Below, one piece after another: positions 16,540 to 26,278 of a stretch of 42,515 bases of DNA. The position numbers and the translations under genes are program-made. Under the pieces are notes generated by a model. The model had not been told where the DNA came from, ran no database searches, and worked only from the letters and a program-made list of their open reading frames with translations. The number at the start of each line of letters is the position of its first letter. Positions within the stretch are counted from its first letter, which is position 1. This DNA is from Nitrospira sp. (GTDB taxonomy: Bacteria > Nitrospirota > Nitrospiria > Nitrospirales > Nitrospiraceae): positions 1 to 42,515 of the forward strand of contig JARFXQ010000022.1 of the NCBI GenBank assembly GCA_029194725.1, given 5' to 3'.

Positions 16540-17268
16540 ATGATTGCCATTGAAAATCATGTCGCCGTTGTGACGGGGGCGAGTCAGGGGATCGGACGGG
16601 CTATAGCGCTTGGTCTGGCAGCGCAGAGGGTCAGACTGTTTCTGGTTGGACGAAACAGCACCACCTTACACGAAGTGGCAGAGCTTGCGCGTAAGTCGTC
16701 GCCAGTTGTCGTGGTGCATGCTATCGATCTGGTACGTGATGGAGCTGTTACAGATATAGCAGAAACTATTAGCCAGAAGTTTGGTGGTCTTGATGTGCTA
16801 ACCCACTGTGCGGGAGCCTATTCTATGGGGGACCTTCAAACCGCTTCAGTTGACGAGTTCGATAGGTTGTATCGCACCAATGTGCGAATGCCGTATCTGT
16901 TAACCCAGTCCCTTTTACCGATGCTGAAAAGAAGGAAAGGCCAGATCGTCTTTATAAATTCTAGTCAGGGGCTTCAAGCGAGGGCGCGTGTTGGTCAATA
17001 TGCTGCCTCCCAGCATGCGTTGAAGGCCCTAGCGGACAGTCTCCGGGAGGAAGTCAACTCGGACGGGGTTCGTGTTTTTACCGTCTACCCCGGACGGACC
17101 GCTACACCACGTACGGAGGCCATTTTCACAATGGAAGAGAGGGAGTACAAACCGGAACTTCTTCTCCAGCCTGAAGATGTCGCTGAGGTTGTCATTAACA
17201 CGCTAATGATGCCATTAACTGCTGAGGTGACTAACATCACTATGCGTCCGCTCATAAAATCGTACTGA
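16540..17268 (+). CDS. Short-chain dehydrogenase/reductase, catalytic Lys replaced
   Basis: A 242-residue classical SDR. It has the cofactor motif TGASQGIG (residues 12-19), CAG in the fourth strand, catalytic Ser in INSSQG (about 141) and Tyr154. The active-site motif reads YAASQ where the family has YxxxK: Lys is replaced by Gln158 (codon CAG at 17011-17013). The Lys normally lowers the Tyr pKa and holds NAD(P), so activity is doubtful or altered. The length and remaining motifs are normal, with no sign of decay. It stands between the export block and the ABC transporter genes. The substrate is unknown; a sugar or lipid precursor would suit the locus. No strong ribosome site precedes the ATG. 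Confidence 0.88.
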   Translation: MIAIENHVAVVTGASQGIGRAIALGLAAQRVRLFLVGRNSTTLHEVAELARKSSPVVVVHAIDLVRDGAVTDIAETISQKFGGLDVLTHCAGAYSMGDLQTASVDEFDRLYRTNVRMPYLLTQSLLPMLKRRKGQIVFINSSQGLQARARVGQYAASQHALKALADSLREEVNSDGVRVFTVYPGRTATPRTEAIFTMEEREYKPELLLQPEDVAEVVINTLMMPLTAEVTNITMRPLIKSY

Positions 17269-17332
17269 GTTGAAATCAGACCGTCACTAAATCAGTGTAT
17301 GCGTGTGAGTGAGCAAGGTATCTGAGGTGTCT

Positions 17333-18163
17333 ATGGAAGAGAGCGTTCAGGTGATTCGGATCGAGCGGTCCCAAGGATGGGTGGCGCTTCAACTGAAGGA
17401 GTTGTGGGCTTATCGAGAGCTGCTATATTTTCTGATCTGGCGAGATGTCAAGGTGCGCTACAGGCAGACTGCACTGGGCGTGGCATGGGCCATTATCCAA
17501 CCCGTGTTTACAATGATCGTCTTTAGCCTTTTCTTCGGTCGATTAGCAAAAATGCCTTCCGATGGAATTCCCTATCCGCTTTTCAGTTATGCTGCCTTGG
17601 TTCCCTGGACCTTCTTTTCTCATGGGTTGACGCTAGCATCCAACAGCTTGGTAGGAAGTGCGAACTTGATTAAAAAGGTTTATTTCCCAAGGCTTTCCGT
17701 CCCGATCGCGGCGGTGACCTCCGGTCTCATCGATTTTTCGATTGCCTTCATCGTGCTTCTCGGCATGATGCTTTATTATGGGATCGTCCCCACGCTCAAT
17801 GTGATTTGGCTTCCTTTTTTGCTTTTGCTCACACTCATGACTTCGCTTGGTGTCTCTCTCTGGCTCTCCGCCTTAAATGTCCAATTTCGTGACGTACGGT
17901 ACATACTCCCTTTTCTTACGCAACTCTGGCTTTTTGCAACCCCCATCGCCTATCCCAGCAGTCTCTTGTCCGAACCTTGGCGGACCCTCTATAGCATCAA
18001 TCCCATGGTTGGAGTGGTGGAAGGGTTCCGTTGGGCCTTGCTCGGAACGAAGACCGCCCCAGGGCCGATGTTGATTGTTTCTTCTCTGGCTGCTCTGGCA
18101 CTGTTGGTGGGGGGTGCATTCTACTTCCGTCGGTTAGAAAAAACTTTTGCGGATGTGGTGTGA
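17333..18163 (+). CDS. wzm: ABC-2 polysaccharide exporter permease
   Basis: Membrane component of a Wzm/TagG-type ABC exporter for O-antigen or teichoic-acid-like polymers. About 276 residues with six hydrophobic segments. A cytoplasmic N-terminal helix precedes WRDVKVRYRQTALGVAWAIIQP, a family hallmark, and VYFPRLSVPIAAV and INPMVGVVEGFRWALLG are further ones. The ATG at 17333 follows GAGGTG at a good distance; a GTG at 17309 is in frame but has poorer signals. The ATPase partner begins about 140 bases downstream. It would move an undecaprenyl-linked polysaccharide across the inner membrane. Confidence 0.93.
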   Translation: MEESVQVIRIERSQGWVALQLKELWAYRELLYFLIWRDVKVRYRQTALGVAWAIIQPVFTMIVFSLFFGRLAKMPSDGIPYPLFSYAALVPWTFFSHGLTLASNSLVGSANLIKKVYFPRLSVPIAAVTSGLIDFSIAFIVLLGMMLYYGIVPTLNVIWLPFLLLLTLMTSLGVSLWLSALNVQFRDVRYILPFLTQLWLFATPIAYPSSLLSEPWRTLYSINPMVGVVEGFRWALLGTKTAPGPMLIVSSLAALALLVGGAFYFRRLEKTFADVV

Positions 18164-18302
18164 GGTTGAGCTCTGTGGTTGTCGCAGAAGGTAAAAAGTA
18201 GAGTTAAGTGTGGGTGGAGAGTAAAGAGGTAGCGCTGAGTTGTTTAAGAATTGAGCGAGTACCACTATCCAACCCAGCACTCTGCGTGCTCTGAGAGGAA
18301 TC

Positions 18303-19571
18303 ATGGGTGATATCGCAATACGAGTCGAAGGAATCGGCAAGAAATATCGTATCGGGAAAAAGGAGCGATACAAAACGCTGCGGGATACATTGGCTTCAAC
18401 CTTTGCAGTTCCGATTCAAAAAGCGGGGAAGTTGTTGCGAGGGGAAGGACTAGGTACTGCTGAAGGGGATGAAATGATCTGGGCCTTAAAAGACATTTCT
18501 TTTGAGGTGAGACGTGGTGAAGCCATTGGTGTTATCGGCGGTAACGGGGCGGGGAAGAGCACATTCTTAAAGATACTTTCGCGAATTACCGAGCCCACGA
18601 CGGGATTTGCCGATATCTATGGGCGTGTCGGCTCACTCTTGGAGGTTGGCACCGGGTTTCATCCTGAGCTAACCGGGAGGGAAAATATCTATCTCAACGG
18701 GGCGATCCTAGGCATGAAACGAGGCGAGATCGACAGGAAGTTTGATGAAATTGTCGCTTTTTCAGAGGTTGAGCGGTTTATTGATACCCCTGTCAAGCAC
18801 TACTCCAGCGGAATGTATCTCCGATTGGCCTTTGCCGTCGCGGCACATCTTGAGCCGGAGATTCTGCTGGTCGACGAAGTGCTGGCAGTGGGGGATGCGG
18901 GATTCCAAAAAAAGTGTCTTGGCAAAATGGGATCCGTGGCTAAAGAGGGCCGCACGGTCTTGCTCGTCAGTCACAACATGGGAGCCATCACGCAGCTGTG
19001 TGAGACAACGGTACACCTTGAGAAAGGGAGACTCAAGCGAGTCGGACCCTCTGGCGAAGTGGTGAGTGCTTATTTGTCTTCATCGGTTGGCACGGATGTC
19101 AAATCGAGCTGGTTCAACAATACCTCCAAACCGAACCACGCTGAAGTTCGTTTTGATTCTGCACGGTTGTTGTCGATTGATGAACAGCCTCTATCCGTTG
19201 TGCATTTTGACAGCACGTTTCTCATCGAAATCGCATATGCTATTACGGCTCCGATACGAGATCTGTCTATTTCGTACAAGGTATACGATACACAGGGGAA
19301 TCTCGTGTTTGAATCCATGGATACCGACATGCCTGAATGGAAAGGGCGTGTGAGAGAGCCAGGGCAGTATCGTTCTCTTTGTGAGATGGTTCCATCGTTT
19401 CTCAAGCCGGGCCGATACTATGTATCCCTCATCTCATTTGTCGAACACGTGAAAATTATCGAGACGCAGCAAAATGTCCTGTCATTTGATGTATCGGAAG
19501 TTGGCTATCCCTTGAATCCAGGGCGATTGGGAATTGTCTCGCCGGTGTTGCAATGGAAGGTAATCGGATGA
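18303..19571 (+). CDS. wzt: ABC exporter ATPase with C-terminal carbohydrate-binding domain
   Basis: A 422-residue ATPase pairing with the upstream permease. Walker A is GGNGAGKST (79-87), the signature is SSGMYLRLA (168-176), Walker B is ILLVDEVL (187-194), with the switch His224. The N-terminal insertion before Walker A (about residues 20-55) is typical of Wzt. Residues from about 265 to the end form an extra beta-rich domain, as in Wzt proteins that recognise the terminus of the finished O-chain. This suggests chain-terminus-dependent export. GAGAGGA precedes the ATG. The stop overlaps the next gene (ATGA at 19568), so the glycosyltransferase is translationally coupled. Confidence 0.95.
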   Translation: MGDIAIRVEGIGKKYRIGKKERYKTLRDTLASTFAVPIQKAGKLLRGEGLGTAEGDEMIWALKDISFEVRRGEAIGVIGGNGAGKSTFLKILSRITEPTTGFADIYGRVGSLLEVGTGFHPELTGRENIYLNGAILGMKRGEIDRKFDEIVAFSEVERFIDTPVKHYSSGMYLRLAFAVAAHLEPEILLVDEVLAVGDAGFQKKCLGKMGSVAKEGRTVLLVSHNMGAITQLCETTVHLEKGRLKRVGPSGEVVSAYLSSSVGTDVKSSWFNNTSKPNHAEVRFDSARLLSIDEQPLSVVHFDSTFLIEIAYAITAPIRDLSISYKVYDTQGNLVFESMDTDMPEWKGRVREPGQYRSLCEMVPSFLKPGRYYVSLISFVEHVKIIETQQNVLSFDVSEVGYPLNPGRLGIVSPVLQWKVIG

Positions 19572-20443
19572 AGCTGAGCGTCATCATCCCCTGTTTCAAC
19601 GCTGCGGATACCATTGCCGTTCAACTCGAAGCACTTGCCAATCAGCGTTGGTCCGAGCCTTGGGAGGTCATTGTTTCTGACAATGGATCGACGGATGGTT
19701 CAATGGACGTCGTGAAAAAATATGAGGGCCGTCTGCCTCATCTTCGCATTGTCGACGCATCCGGCAGGCGTGGGAGGGGATATGCCAGAAATGTAGCAGC
19801 AAAGGGCGCGCGAGGTGAATCGCTTGCCTTCTGTGATGCGGATGATGAAGTCGCTCCAGGGTGGCTAGCAGCGATGGGAGAGGCATTATCCCAGTACGAT
19901 TTTGTAGCGTGCCGTATCGATGTGTATAAACTTAGCCCCCTATGGATCGCGAAGATGCGAAACCACTCTCAAGCATTGAGGCTTCAGACGGATGGTGCAC
20001 CGCCTTCGCTTTCGCACGCCGGAGGTGGGACCATCGCTGTCAAACGACGGCTGCATAATGAAGTCGGTGGGTTTGATGAGTCATTCCTACGTCATCAGGA
20101 TACAGAATACTGTTGGAAAATTCAGTTAAAGGGGGCGAAGCTTCATTTTGTTCCGGAAGCGGTTGTGCATGTACGCTTGAGAGATAGCTTGATGGGGAAT
20201 TATCGCCAGGCTTTCGGTTGGGGAGAATACAGCGTTCTTCTCTATAAAAGATATCAGCACTTGGGTATGCTAAAGCGTACATGGAAAGATGGGATTTATT
20301 CATGGATGAATCTGGTACTAGGCTTCATTAAAGGTGCTCCAAAGATTCGAAGTAGGAGTGATCTTGTCCGTTGGTCCTGGGCATTGGGGGAAGTACTCGG
20401 CCGGCTGAAGGGTAGTATTAGATACAGAACTTTCAGGATTTGA
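19568..20443 (+). CDS. Glycosyltransferase family 2
   Basis: A 291-residue GT-A glycosyltransferase. It begins LSVIIPCFNAADTI, with SDNGSTDGS (37-45) and the metal-binding FCDADDE (88-94). GGFDESFLRHQDTEYCWKI is the usual acceptor-side segment. It transfers a sugar from a nucleotide donor to the growing chain at the cytoplasmic face of the inner membrane. The start overlaps the Wzt stop. Donor and linkage cannot be read from the sequence. Confidence 0.93.
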   Translation: MKLSVIIPCFNAADTIAVQLEALANQRWSEPWEVIVSDNGSTDGSMDVVKKYEGRLPHLRIVDASGRRGRGYARNVAAKGARGESLAFCDADDEVAPGWLAAMGEALSQYDFVACRIDVYKLSPLWIAKMRNHSQALRLQTDGAPPSLSHAGGGTIAVKRRLHNEVGGFDESFLRHQDTEYCWKIQLKGAKLHFVPEAVVHVRLRDSLMGNYRQAFGWGEYSVLLYKRYQHLGMLKRTWKDGIYSWMNLVLGFIKGAPKIRSRSDLVRWSWALGEVLGRLKGSIRYRTFRI

Positions 20444-20577
20444 TGGTAATTGTAGAATATTGACAAGTTGCTGAGCACATCTGCCACCTACCTTGCCATG
20501 GTTAACTACGATATTCGAGGTAATGGCGACTTCAGAGAATTAAAAAACGGGTTTAATTAATCTGAGAAGTCACGGGC

Positions 20578-21351
20578 ATGCATTCCTTGATTAGAAAAGT
20601 ATATAAGGCATTGAGGGTAGTTCCCCTTTTCGCCGTTGGAACGATCACGAATGTTTCCACTTCAAACCCGGTGGCGGCCCTCACGTTCGACGATGGTCCG
20701 GATCCAGTTTTCACACCTCTTCTTCTCGATGTTTTGAAAAAACACCGTACGAAAGCGACATTTTTCATGGTGGGAAAGGCTGCCGAACGTCATCCTGATA
20801 TTGTTAAGGAGGTCGCTGTTGCTGGACATGCGATAGGCAACCACTCCTGGGATCATCCATCTTTTCCGCTGATCACTGGACGCGAGCGGCGGACTCAGAT
20901 TGAGGCATGTGAAAAGGCGATTGCTCCCTATGGGCAAAGACTTTTCCGTCCCCCCTATGGAGATCAAAATCTACTGTCTCGTCTTGAGGCTTCGTGGCTT
21001 GGATATCAGGTCATCATGTATAGTCTGACTGCCGTGGACTGGCTCGATCATGATGCGGAATGGATGAAAAACCAGGTCATAAGTCGAATTCAAAACGGCA
21101 GCATCATCCTCTTCCATGATTCACTCTTTCAGTATAGAGATAATCGATACGTCGACCGGGGGCCAATGTTGAATGCTCTGGACATGCTTCTGACAGAGGT
21201 TAGTGGGCGCTTCATCTTCGTCACGATCCCGGAGTTGATCAGTCAAGGACGTCCTCAGAGGGCGTACTGGATCAAGACAACCGACATCAATATCTTGAAT
21301 GACCGCAGCGGACCGTATGGGGAACCAAGGCGATACTCAAAGGCTCAATAG
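20578..21351 (+). CDS. Polysaccharide deacetylase (NodB-like, CE4)
   Basis: A 257-residue carbohydrate esterase family 4 domain. Motif 1 TFDDGP (36-41) holds the catalytic and metal Asp, motif 2 NHSWDH (88-93) the two metal His, motif 3 RPPYG (124-128), and motif 5 ILFHD (177-181) the catalytic His. All are present, so it should be active. It removes acetyl groups from N-acetylated sugars in a glycan. The N-terminus is short with a modest hydrophobic stretch (VVPLFAVGTIT), so export is uncertain. In this locus it may deacetylate the polymer. The ribosome site is weak. Confidence 0.93.
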   Translation: MHSLIRKVYKALRVVPLFAVGTITNVSTSNPVAALTFDDGPDPVFTPLLLDVLKKHRTKATFFMVGKAAERHPDIVKEVAVAGHAIGNHSWDHPSFPLITGRERRTQIEACEKAIAPYGQRLFRPPYGDQNLLSRLEASWLGYQVIMYSLTAVDWLDHDAEWMKNQVISRIQNGSIILFHDSLFQYRDNRYVDRGPMLNALDMLLTEVSGRFIFVTIPELISQGRPQRAYWIKTTDINILNDRSGPYGEPRRYSKAQ

Positions 21352-21525
21352 CAGTAAATAGACGAGGAATAGACGTGAGACGTTCCTCCACTGACGAATC
21401 AAACCAGTCGAAGTTGGATGAATCAGTCTCACTTGGAGACACGGGTAAGTTGAGCAAGAGCGCCACTGTTTTGAGTCAAGGATAGGCATGGGTAAATTGT
21501 CCAGAGAAACGGCGAGGAGAGTTAC

Positions 21526-23049
21526 GTGAGCCAGCGTGGAAGGGTCGAAGGAGGATTTCAGTACACATGGGAAAAGGCATTGTATCGCAATCAGTTCATA
21601 CTCGGCCATATTTTTATTGATGAGCTTACATCATGGAAAAAAACGAAAATTGGAAGCTCGACTTGCTTAATGACACATCCGGATCTAAATGTGTGTCAAG
21701 TAAATCATGAGAATCAATCGGTAACATTGATTGGGTATATGCTCGATCCAGACGACTCAGAAGCATCGGATATCGACATAATAAATGACCTGATGGGGGA
21801 AATTTCAGACTTCGACAGGCTTCTCGAACGAAGTGGTAAGTTCGGCGGTCGGTGGACATTGATCGTTGATGATGGGAAACGAATCAGACTGTTCCATGAC
21901 GCGTTTGGCCTACGTCAAGTGTTCTATACCGATGCCAACTATACTTCCGAAGTATGGTGTGCATCGCAACCCGGAATGATCGCAGAACGGCTAAGGTTGG
22001 CAGTGGATTTGAGTGCAATTAGCTTTATCAATACATCAAAACAGAGAGACGCAGAGTACTGGTGGCCTGGGGACAGTTGTCCGTATAAAGAAATAAGACA
22101 TTTGCTTCCCAATCACTATTTAAACCTCGATTCCGGTTCCAGCTGTAGATATTGGCCAAACAGACCATTAGAAAAGTTACCGCTTGAAGAGGTAGCAGAA
22201 AAAACAGCCAAAACTTTACAGGGATTAATGGAAGGTGTCTCGAATCGATATGACTTAGCAGTTTCACTCACAGCCGGATGGGATAGTAGGTTGGTATTGG
22301 CAGCCTCGAGGGGGATTCGGGATAAAGTTTCTTATGTCACGGTAAGACAAGTAGGAATGCCAGAGAACCATGCGGATATTATCGTCCCTTCTCTCCTAGC
22401 GTCCGAATTGGGATTAAAACACGATATTGTGAAAGCTCCTCCTGCGATGGATGGCGAATTTGTGGCGATTTTTCAGAACAACGTGTCTTTTCCTCATGAA
22501 AAGTGGGGACCTGACGCGCAGGCCATTCTGGAATATAATCTACACAGTAAAGTCACGGTCACGGGAAGTGCATCAGAAGTGGCGAGATGTTTTTACAGGC
22601 CGAGGTCCCGACAGATAACTCCTCAGTCACTATCATCTCTTGTGATGGGCAATCATTTATTTGCAGTGGGACCATTTGAGAATTGGTTGAACGGACTCAA
22701 TGGCACATTCAACTATGATAGGTTTGACCTGTTTTATTGGGAACAAAGATGTGGCAATTGGCTTGCCATGTGTCAGTCGGAATTCGACATTGCATGGAAA
22801 GACATTTTTACTCCGTTCAATTGCCGAGAATTAATAGTAAGCATGTTGGCCGTAGAGGAAAAATACAGGAAGCCACCTACATATGAATTGTATAAGGCAA
22901 TCATGTCTCAACTATGGCCGGAAGTTCTACGTGCTCCCATTAATCCCCACAAAAGGAAAAGTGTGAGCGGGTTATTAAAGTCATTTTTAAAGACTCGACT
23001 GCGCCCCTATACCCCAGATTTCATCAAGAGATCCTTAAGAGGGCGCTAA
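21526..23049 (+). CDS. Asparagine-synthetase-like protein without glutaminase Cys
   Basis: A 507-residue protein related to asparagine synthase. The N-terminal part looks like a glutamine-amidotransferase fold (GKFGGRWTLIVDD, FHDAFGLRQVFYT) but does not start with Met-Cys, the nucleophile of the active family. The ATP pyrophosphatase loop reads SLTAGWDSRL (247-256) in place of SGGxDS, a variant seen in EPS-cluster relatives. The C-terminus is basic. The start is GTG at 21526 after GAGGAG. It probably uses another amine source, or amidates a polymer substituent such as a uronic acid. AT-rich compared with genes before 20 kb. The function is inferred only. Confidence 0.82.
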   Translation: MSQRGRVEGGFQYTWEKALYRNQFILGHIFIDELTSWKKTKIGSSTCLMTHPDLNVCQVNHENQSVTLIGYMLDPDDSEASDIDIINDLMGEISDFDRLLERSGKFGGRWTLIVDDGKRIRLFHDAFGLRQVFYTDANYTSEVWCASQPGMIAERLRLAVDLSAISFINTSKQRDAEYWWPGDSCPYKEIRHLLPNHYLNLDSGSSCRYWPNRPLEKLPLEEVAEKTAKTLQGLMEGVSNRYDLAVSLTAGWDSRLVLAASRGIRDKVSYVTVRQVGMPENHADIIVPSLLASELGLKHDIVKAPPAMDGEFVAIFQNNVSFPHEKWGPDAQAILEYNLHSKVTVTGSASEVARCFYRPRSRQITPQSLSSLVMGNHLFAVGPFENWLNGLNGTFNYDRFDLFYWEQRCGNWLAMCQSEFDIAWKDIFTPFNCRELIVSMLAVEEKYRKPPTYELYKAIMSQLWPEVLRAPINPHKRKSVSGLLKSFLKTRLRPYTPDFIKRSLRGR

Positions 23050-23295
23050 TCTAGGGGGAGGTCCTTATCCTGTAAAAGGGAAGGGGAGTATATCCTGCTC
23101 CCAACTTGTAAATGAGATCACCCTGAGACTTCAAACTATTCTTGCAGTGCCTCAGTGGTTACTTTTCGCCCTAATCGCCAAATTCATACGTATCAGCATT
23201 GTCAGGTTTCAAAGGATGTATCCTGTTCAGGCTAATTAGAGTTAGATGACGCAGCTCTGTAAAGAGCGCGATCTTGAAGGGCGTGGAATAGGAAT
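23050..23295. other. Intergenic gap between the asparagine-synthetase-type genes
   Basis: About 245 bases with no gene. A run of purines and a possible weak stem (CCTTATCCTGTAAAAGGG) follow the stop, but I do not call a terminator. Confidence 0.35.
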
Positions 23296-25146
23296 ATGTG
23301 CGGAATAGCCGGGGAGTTGAGATTCCAGACGAAACAGGCTGCATGCGCAGACTGGGACAAAATCAGTTCAATGATGTCCCGCCGCGGACCAGATGATAGC
23401 GGATTCTGGGCTGGTGACGAATACTGTACCTTGGTGTTTCGCAGGTTGGCCATCATTGACTTGAGTCCACGAGGCCATCAGCCCATGACTGTGGGAAACG
23501 GCCGATACACTTTAGTGTTTAATGGCGAGGTCTATAACTTTATGGCTTTGCGGAGACAATTGGAGAGCCGTGGGGTTACATTCCGCTCAGCAAGTGATAG
23601 TGAAGTGGTGCTCTATGCATTAATAGAGTGGGGCACCGAAGCGCTAGCCAAGTTCAACGGGATGTTTGCATTGGGTTTTTACGACAGTGCTGAGAAGAAG
23701 TTGCTCCTGGCGCGTGATCATGCGGGAATGAAGCCGCTTTATTATTTGATGTGCGAGAACGGCATTGTCTTCGCTTCACAGTACGATCAAATACTGGCCC
23801 ATCCCTGGAGCCTTCATCTTGAAGTGTTCGGGGAGGCATTGGGGCTTTACCTTCGCCTAGGGTATATACCACATCCATTGGGAGTAATACGAAACACGCA
23901 CATGCTCGAACCTGGTGCGTGGATGGAAATTTCTGTGGATGGGCATTGTAAACGAGGGAGCTTTTTTGTCTTTCCTCAGTACGTCGAACCCTCCTTAAGA
24001 GGAGCAGAAGCGCTGGAGGCAATTGATGGAGCAATAACAGCGGCCGTGAAAAGACACTTAATCAGTGATGTTCCTGTAGGAGCATTTTTATCGGGGGGCA
24101 TCGACTCTCCCTTGGTGGTGGCGAAGATGCGATCCGTCAGCTCGAACAATATACAGACCTTCACTATTGGAACAGGTCAAAAAGAAACGGATGAATCCCT
24201 GGACGCACAGGCATATGCAAACGCAATAGGAGTGGAGCACAAAGTCGAATATGTATCACCGGATCAGGCATTAAGTATGGTTACTGATGTCATCGATGCC
24301 TGTGGAGAGCCCTTCGGGGACTATTCGGTCTTTCCTACCTTGATGGTTTCCAAATTGGCCAGCCGCGATCATAAGGTTGTGCTGTCCGGTGATGGCGGTG
24401 ACGAATTGTTCTGGGGCTACCCCAGTCGATTTGGAAGACTTATTCAGCTGACCGAGGATCTCAAGAGTCCACTTTGGTTGAGAAGGTTGCAGTGGGCTAT
24501 GAAAAGAGTGCTCTCAAGAGTCAATGACAGGTGCCTGCTTATGGATTCATTAGGCAACGGCCATCGTGCGATGCATACCCGTTTCCCAGAAGCGCTTCTA
24601 AAAAAAATATTTCCCTCATTACCGGCTTGGCCGTCAGAAAGCAATGTATATGCTTACGATGACCGTGACCCTGATCGGATTGCGCAGCTGTCACGGTGGC
24701 ATGAGTTGGTTTATCACTTGACAATGGTATTGATGAAGGTTGATCGAGCTAGTATGTACAATTCACTTGAGGTTCGCGTGCCTTTACTCGACCGCGAGGT
24801 AATTGAAGTAGCATCAAAGGTCGACTGGCGTGATTGCCTGCATGTGGCTCAGAAATTGGGAAAGTTGCCATTAAGGCATATACTCGCTAGAAATGTGAAG
24901 TATCAAACTCATAAGAAACGTGGTTTTGAAGCTCCGATGGCAGCATGGCTCAGAACATCCCTCAAAGAAATGTTCGAAGAATATGTCCTGAGACAGACCG
25001 ATATCCTGGGGGCTGAAATCAATCGAGGAGCGATGCGTAGAGTATTTGAAGGACACATTAGTGGACGATGTGACTATGCACGGGGACTCTGGCCGCTACT
25101 AAGCTTGGCATTATGGGCAAAGAAATACTCCATGAGCTCGGGCTAG
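23296..25146 (+). CDS. asnB: Asparagine synthase (glutamine-hydrolysing)
   Basis: A 616-residue AsnB. The N-terminal nucleophile Cys2 (MCGIAG) is in place, and the glutaminase domain has RRGPDDSG and FNGEVYN. The synthetase domain has the PP-loop FLSGGIDSPLV (264-274) and SGDGGDELFWGY. It hydrolyses glutamine and uses the ammonia to amidate aspartate, or in EPS clusters possibly a uronic acid. Its complete motif set contrasts with the paralog just upstream, which lacks the Cys. TAGGAAT precedes the ATG. Full family length with no decay. Confidence 0.95.
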   Translation: MCGIAGELRFQTKQAACADWDKISSMMSRRGPDDSGFWAGDEYCTLVFRRLAIIDLSPRGHQPMTVGNGRYTLVFNGEVYNFMALRRQLESRGVTFRSASDSEVVLYALIEWGTEALAKFNGMFALGFYDSAEKKLLLARDHAGMKPLYYLMCENGIVFASQYDQILAHPWSLHLEVFGEALGLYLRLGYIPHPLGVIRNTHMLEPGAWMEISVDGHCKRGSFFVFPQYVEPSLRGAEALEAIDGAITAAVKRHLISDVPVGAFLSGGIDSPLVVAKMRSVSSNNIQTFTIGTGQKETDESLDAQAYANAIGVEHKVEYVSPDQALSMVTDVIDACGEPFGDYSVFPTLMVSKLASRDHKVVLSGDGGDELFWGYPSRFGRLIQLTEDLKSPLWLRRLQWAMKRVLSRVNDRCLLMDSLGNGHRAMHTRFPEALLKKIFPSLPAWPSESNVYAYDDRDPDRIAQLSRWHELVYHLTMVLMKVDRASMYNSLEVRVPLLDREVIEVASKVDWRDCLHVAQKLGKLPLRHILARNVKYQTHKKRGFEAPMAAWLRTSLKEMFEEYVLRQTDILGAEINRGAMRRVFEGHISGRCDYARGLWPLLSLALWAKKYSMSSG

Positions 25147-25278
25147 GATCGAGCAACACAGCATTCGATATCATGGTGGACAGTTAGCAGTTAGTTCAGC
25201 GGGAGGAAGAGCAGGCTTAGCTCGAATCATAATTAGCCCGCCTTGTAAGGGCATGGGGATTCATCAAGAAAAGACAAA

Positions 25279-26229
25279 ATGCCAGATTGTACCACTCCTC
25301 TCATCTCAATAGGCATCCCGACCTATAACAGGGCAAACACTTATCTAAGATGTGCGTTGCGAAGCGCGGTGAATCAGACGTACAAGAATATAGAGATCAT
25401 TGTTTCCGATAATTGTTCACTAGACAATACCGAATCGGTTGTCAAGGAGTTCGACGATCCTCGAATAAGGTACTACAGACAAAAGGAGAATATTGGCCCG
25501 GTCAATAACCGCAATTTTTGCCTAGAGCGAGCTCAAGGAAAATATTTTGTCTTGCTTTCGGATGATGATCAGATCGACGATGATTTCATTTCTGCTTGTA
25601 TGGATGCAGTGAAATATCGTGAGGAGCCGGGCGTAATTTTGACCGGCGTACGGGAAATTGACTCCGAAGGGAATATCTTATCCACTTCTTACAACACAGT
25701 TGGCGGACACTCCACGGGAGATTTTATCTTAGGATGGTTTGATCGCAAATTACCTTTATATCTGTGCAGTACAGTATTCAACACAAAGAGATTGAAACAG
25801 CTTGGAGGGATACGTTCGAAGGCGAATAAGTATGATGACGTTGTCGCATACGTTAAACTTGCTGCGAAATACGGAAGAGTCGACGTTTTCGATATTAAGG
25901 CCAGTTTTCGTAGGCATGGCAGTAATATTGGGGATGAGGCTCACTATTCTGCCTGGTGCGAAGACAGTCTTTATCTATTGGATGTCATGTGCAATGTAGC
26001 GCCGGACCACGAGGCTGTAATAAGAGAAAGGGGAACGTCATACTTTTGCCACAGAAATTACAGCCGGGTTGCGGGAATAAGGTCTCCCGTAAAACGGTTG
26101 CATGCCTACCTCACTGTCTATAGAACTTTTAACTATAGTTGTTCTCCAGTAAAATTCGTATGCATGAGAAATATTTCTCGTGGCAGAAAATTTTTGAAAA
26201 GACAATTCCAATCGTGCCGTGTTCTGTGA
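25279..26229 (+). CDS. Glycosyltransferase family 2
   Basis: A 316-residue GT2 enzyme. Motifs in order: ISIGIPTYNRANTYL at the N-terminus, VSDNCSLDNTE, NRNFCLERAQGKYFVLLSDDDQID with the DxD-type metal site, and a C-terminal HG segment. It differs from the GT2 at 19568, so it makes a different linkage. The region from here to about 27.5 kb is AT-rich compared with the rest of the locus, a sign of different ancestry. The gene downstream starts about 50 bases after the stop on the same strand. Confidence 0.92.
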   Translation: MPDCTTPLISIGIPTYNRANTYLRCALRSAVNQTYKNIEIIVSDNCSLDNTESVVKEFDDPRIRYYRQKENIGPVNNRNFCLERAQGKYFVLLSDDDQIDDDFISACMDAVKYREEPGVILTGVREIDSEGNILSTSYNTVGGHSTGDFILGWFDRKLPLYLCSTVFNTKRLKQLGGIRSKANKYDDVVAYVKLAAKYGRVDVFDIKASFRRHGSNIGDEAHYSAWCEDSLYLLDVMCNVAPDHEAVIRERGTSYFCHRNYSRVAGIRSPVKRLHAYLTVYRTFNYSCSPVKFVCMRNISRGRKFLKRQFQSCRVL

Positions 26230-26278
26230 AGCCGTCATTCCGAGCGCGGGTTTTAGTGTGGGGGCGCCAAGTATCATT

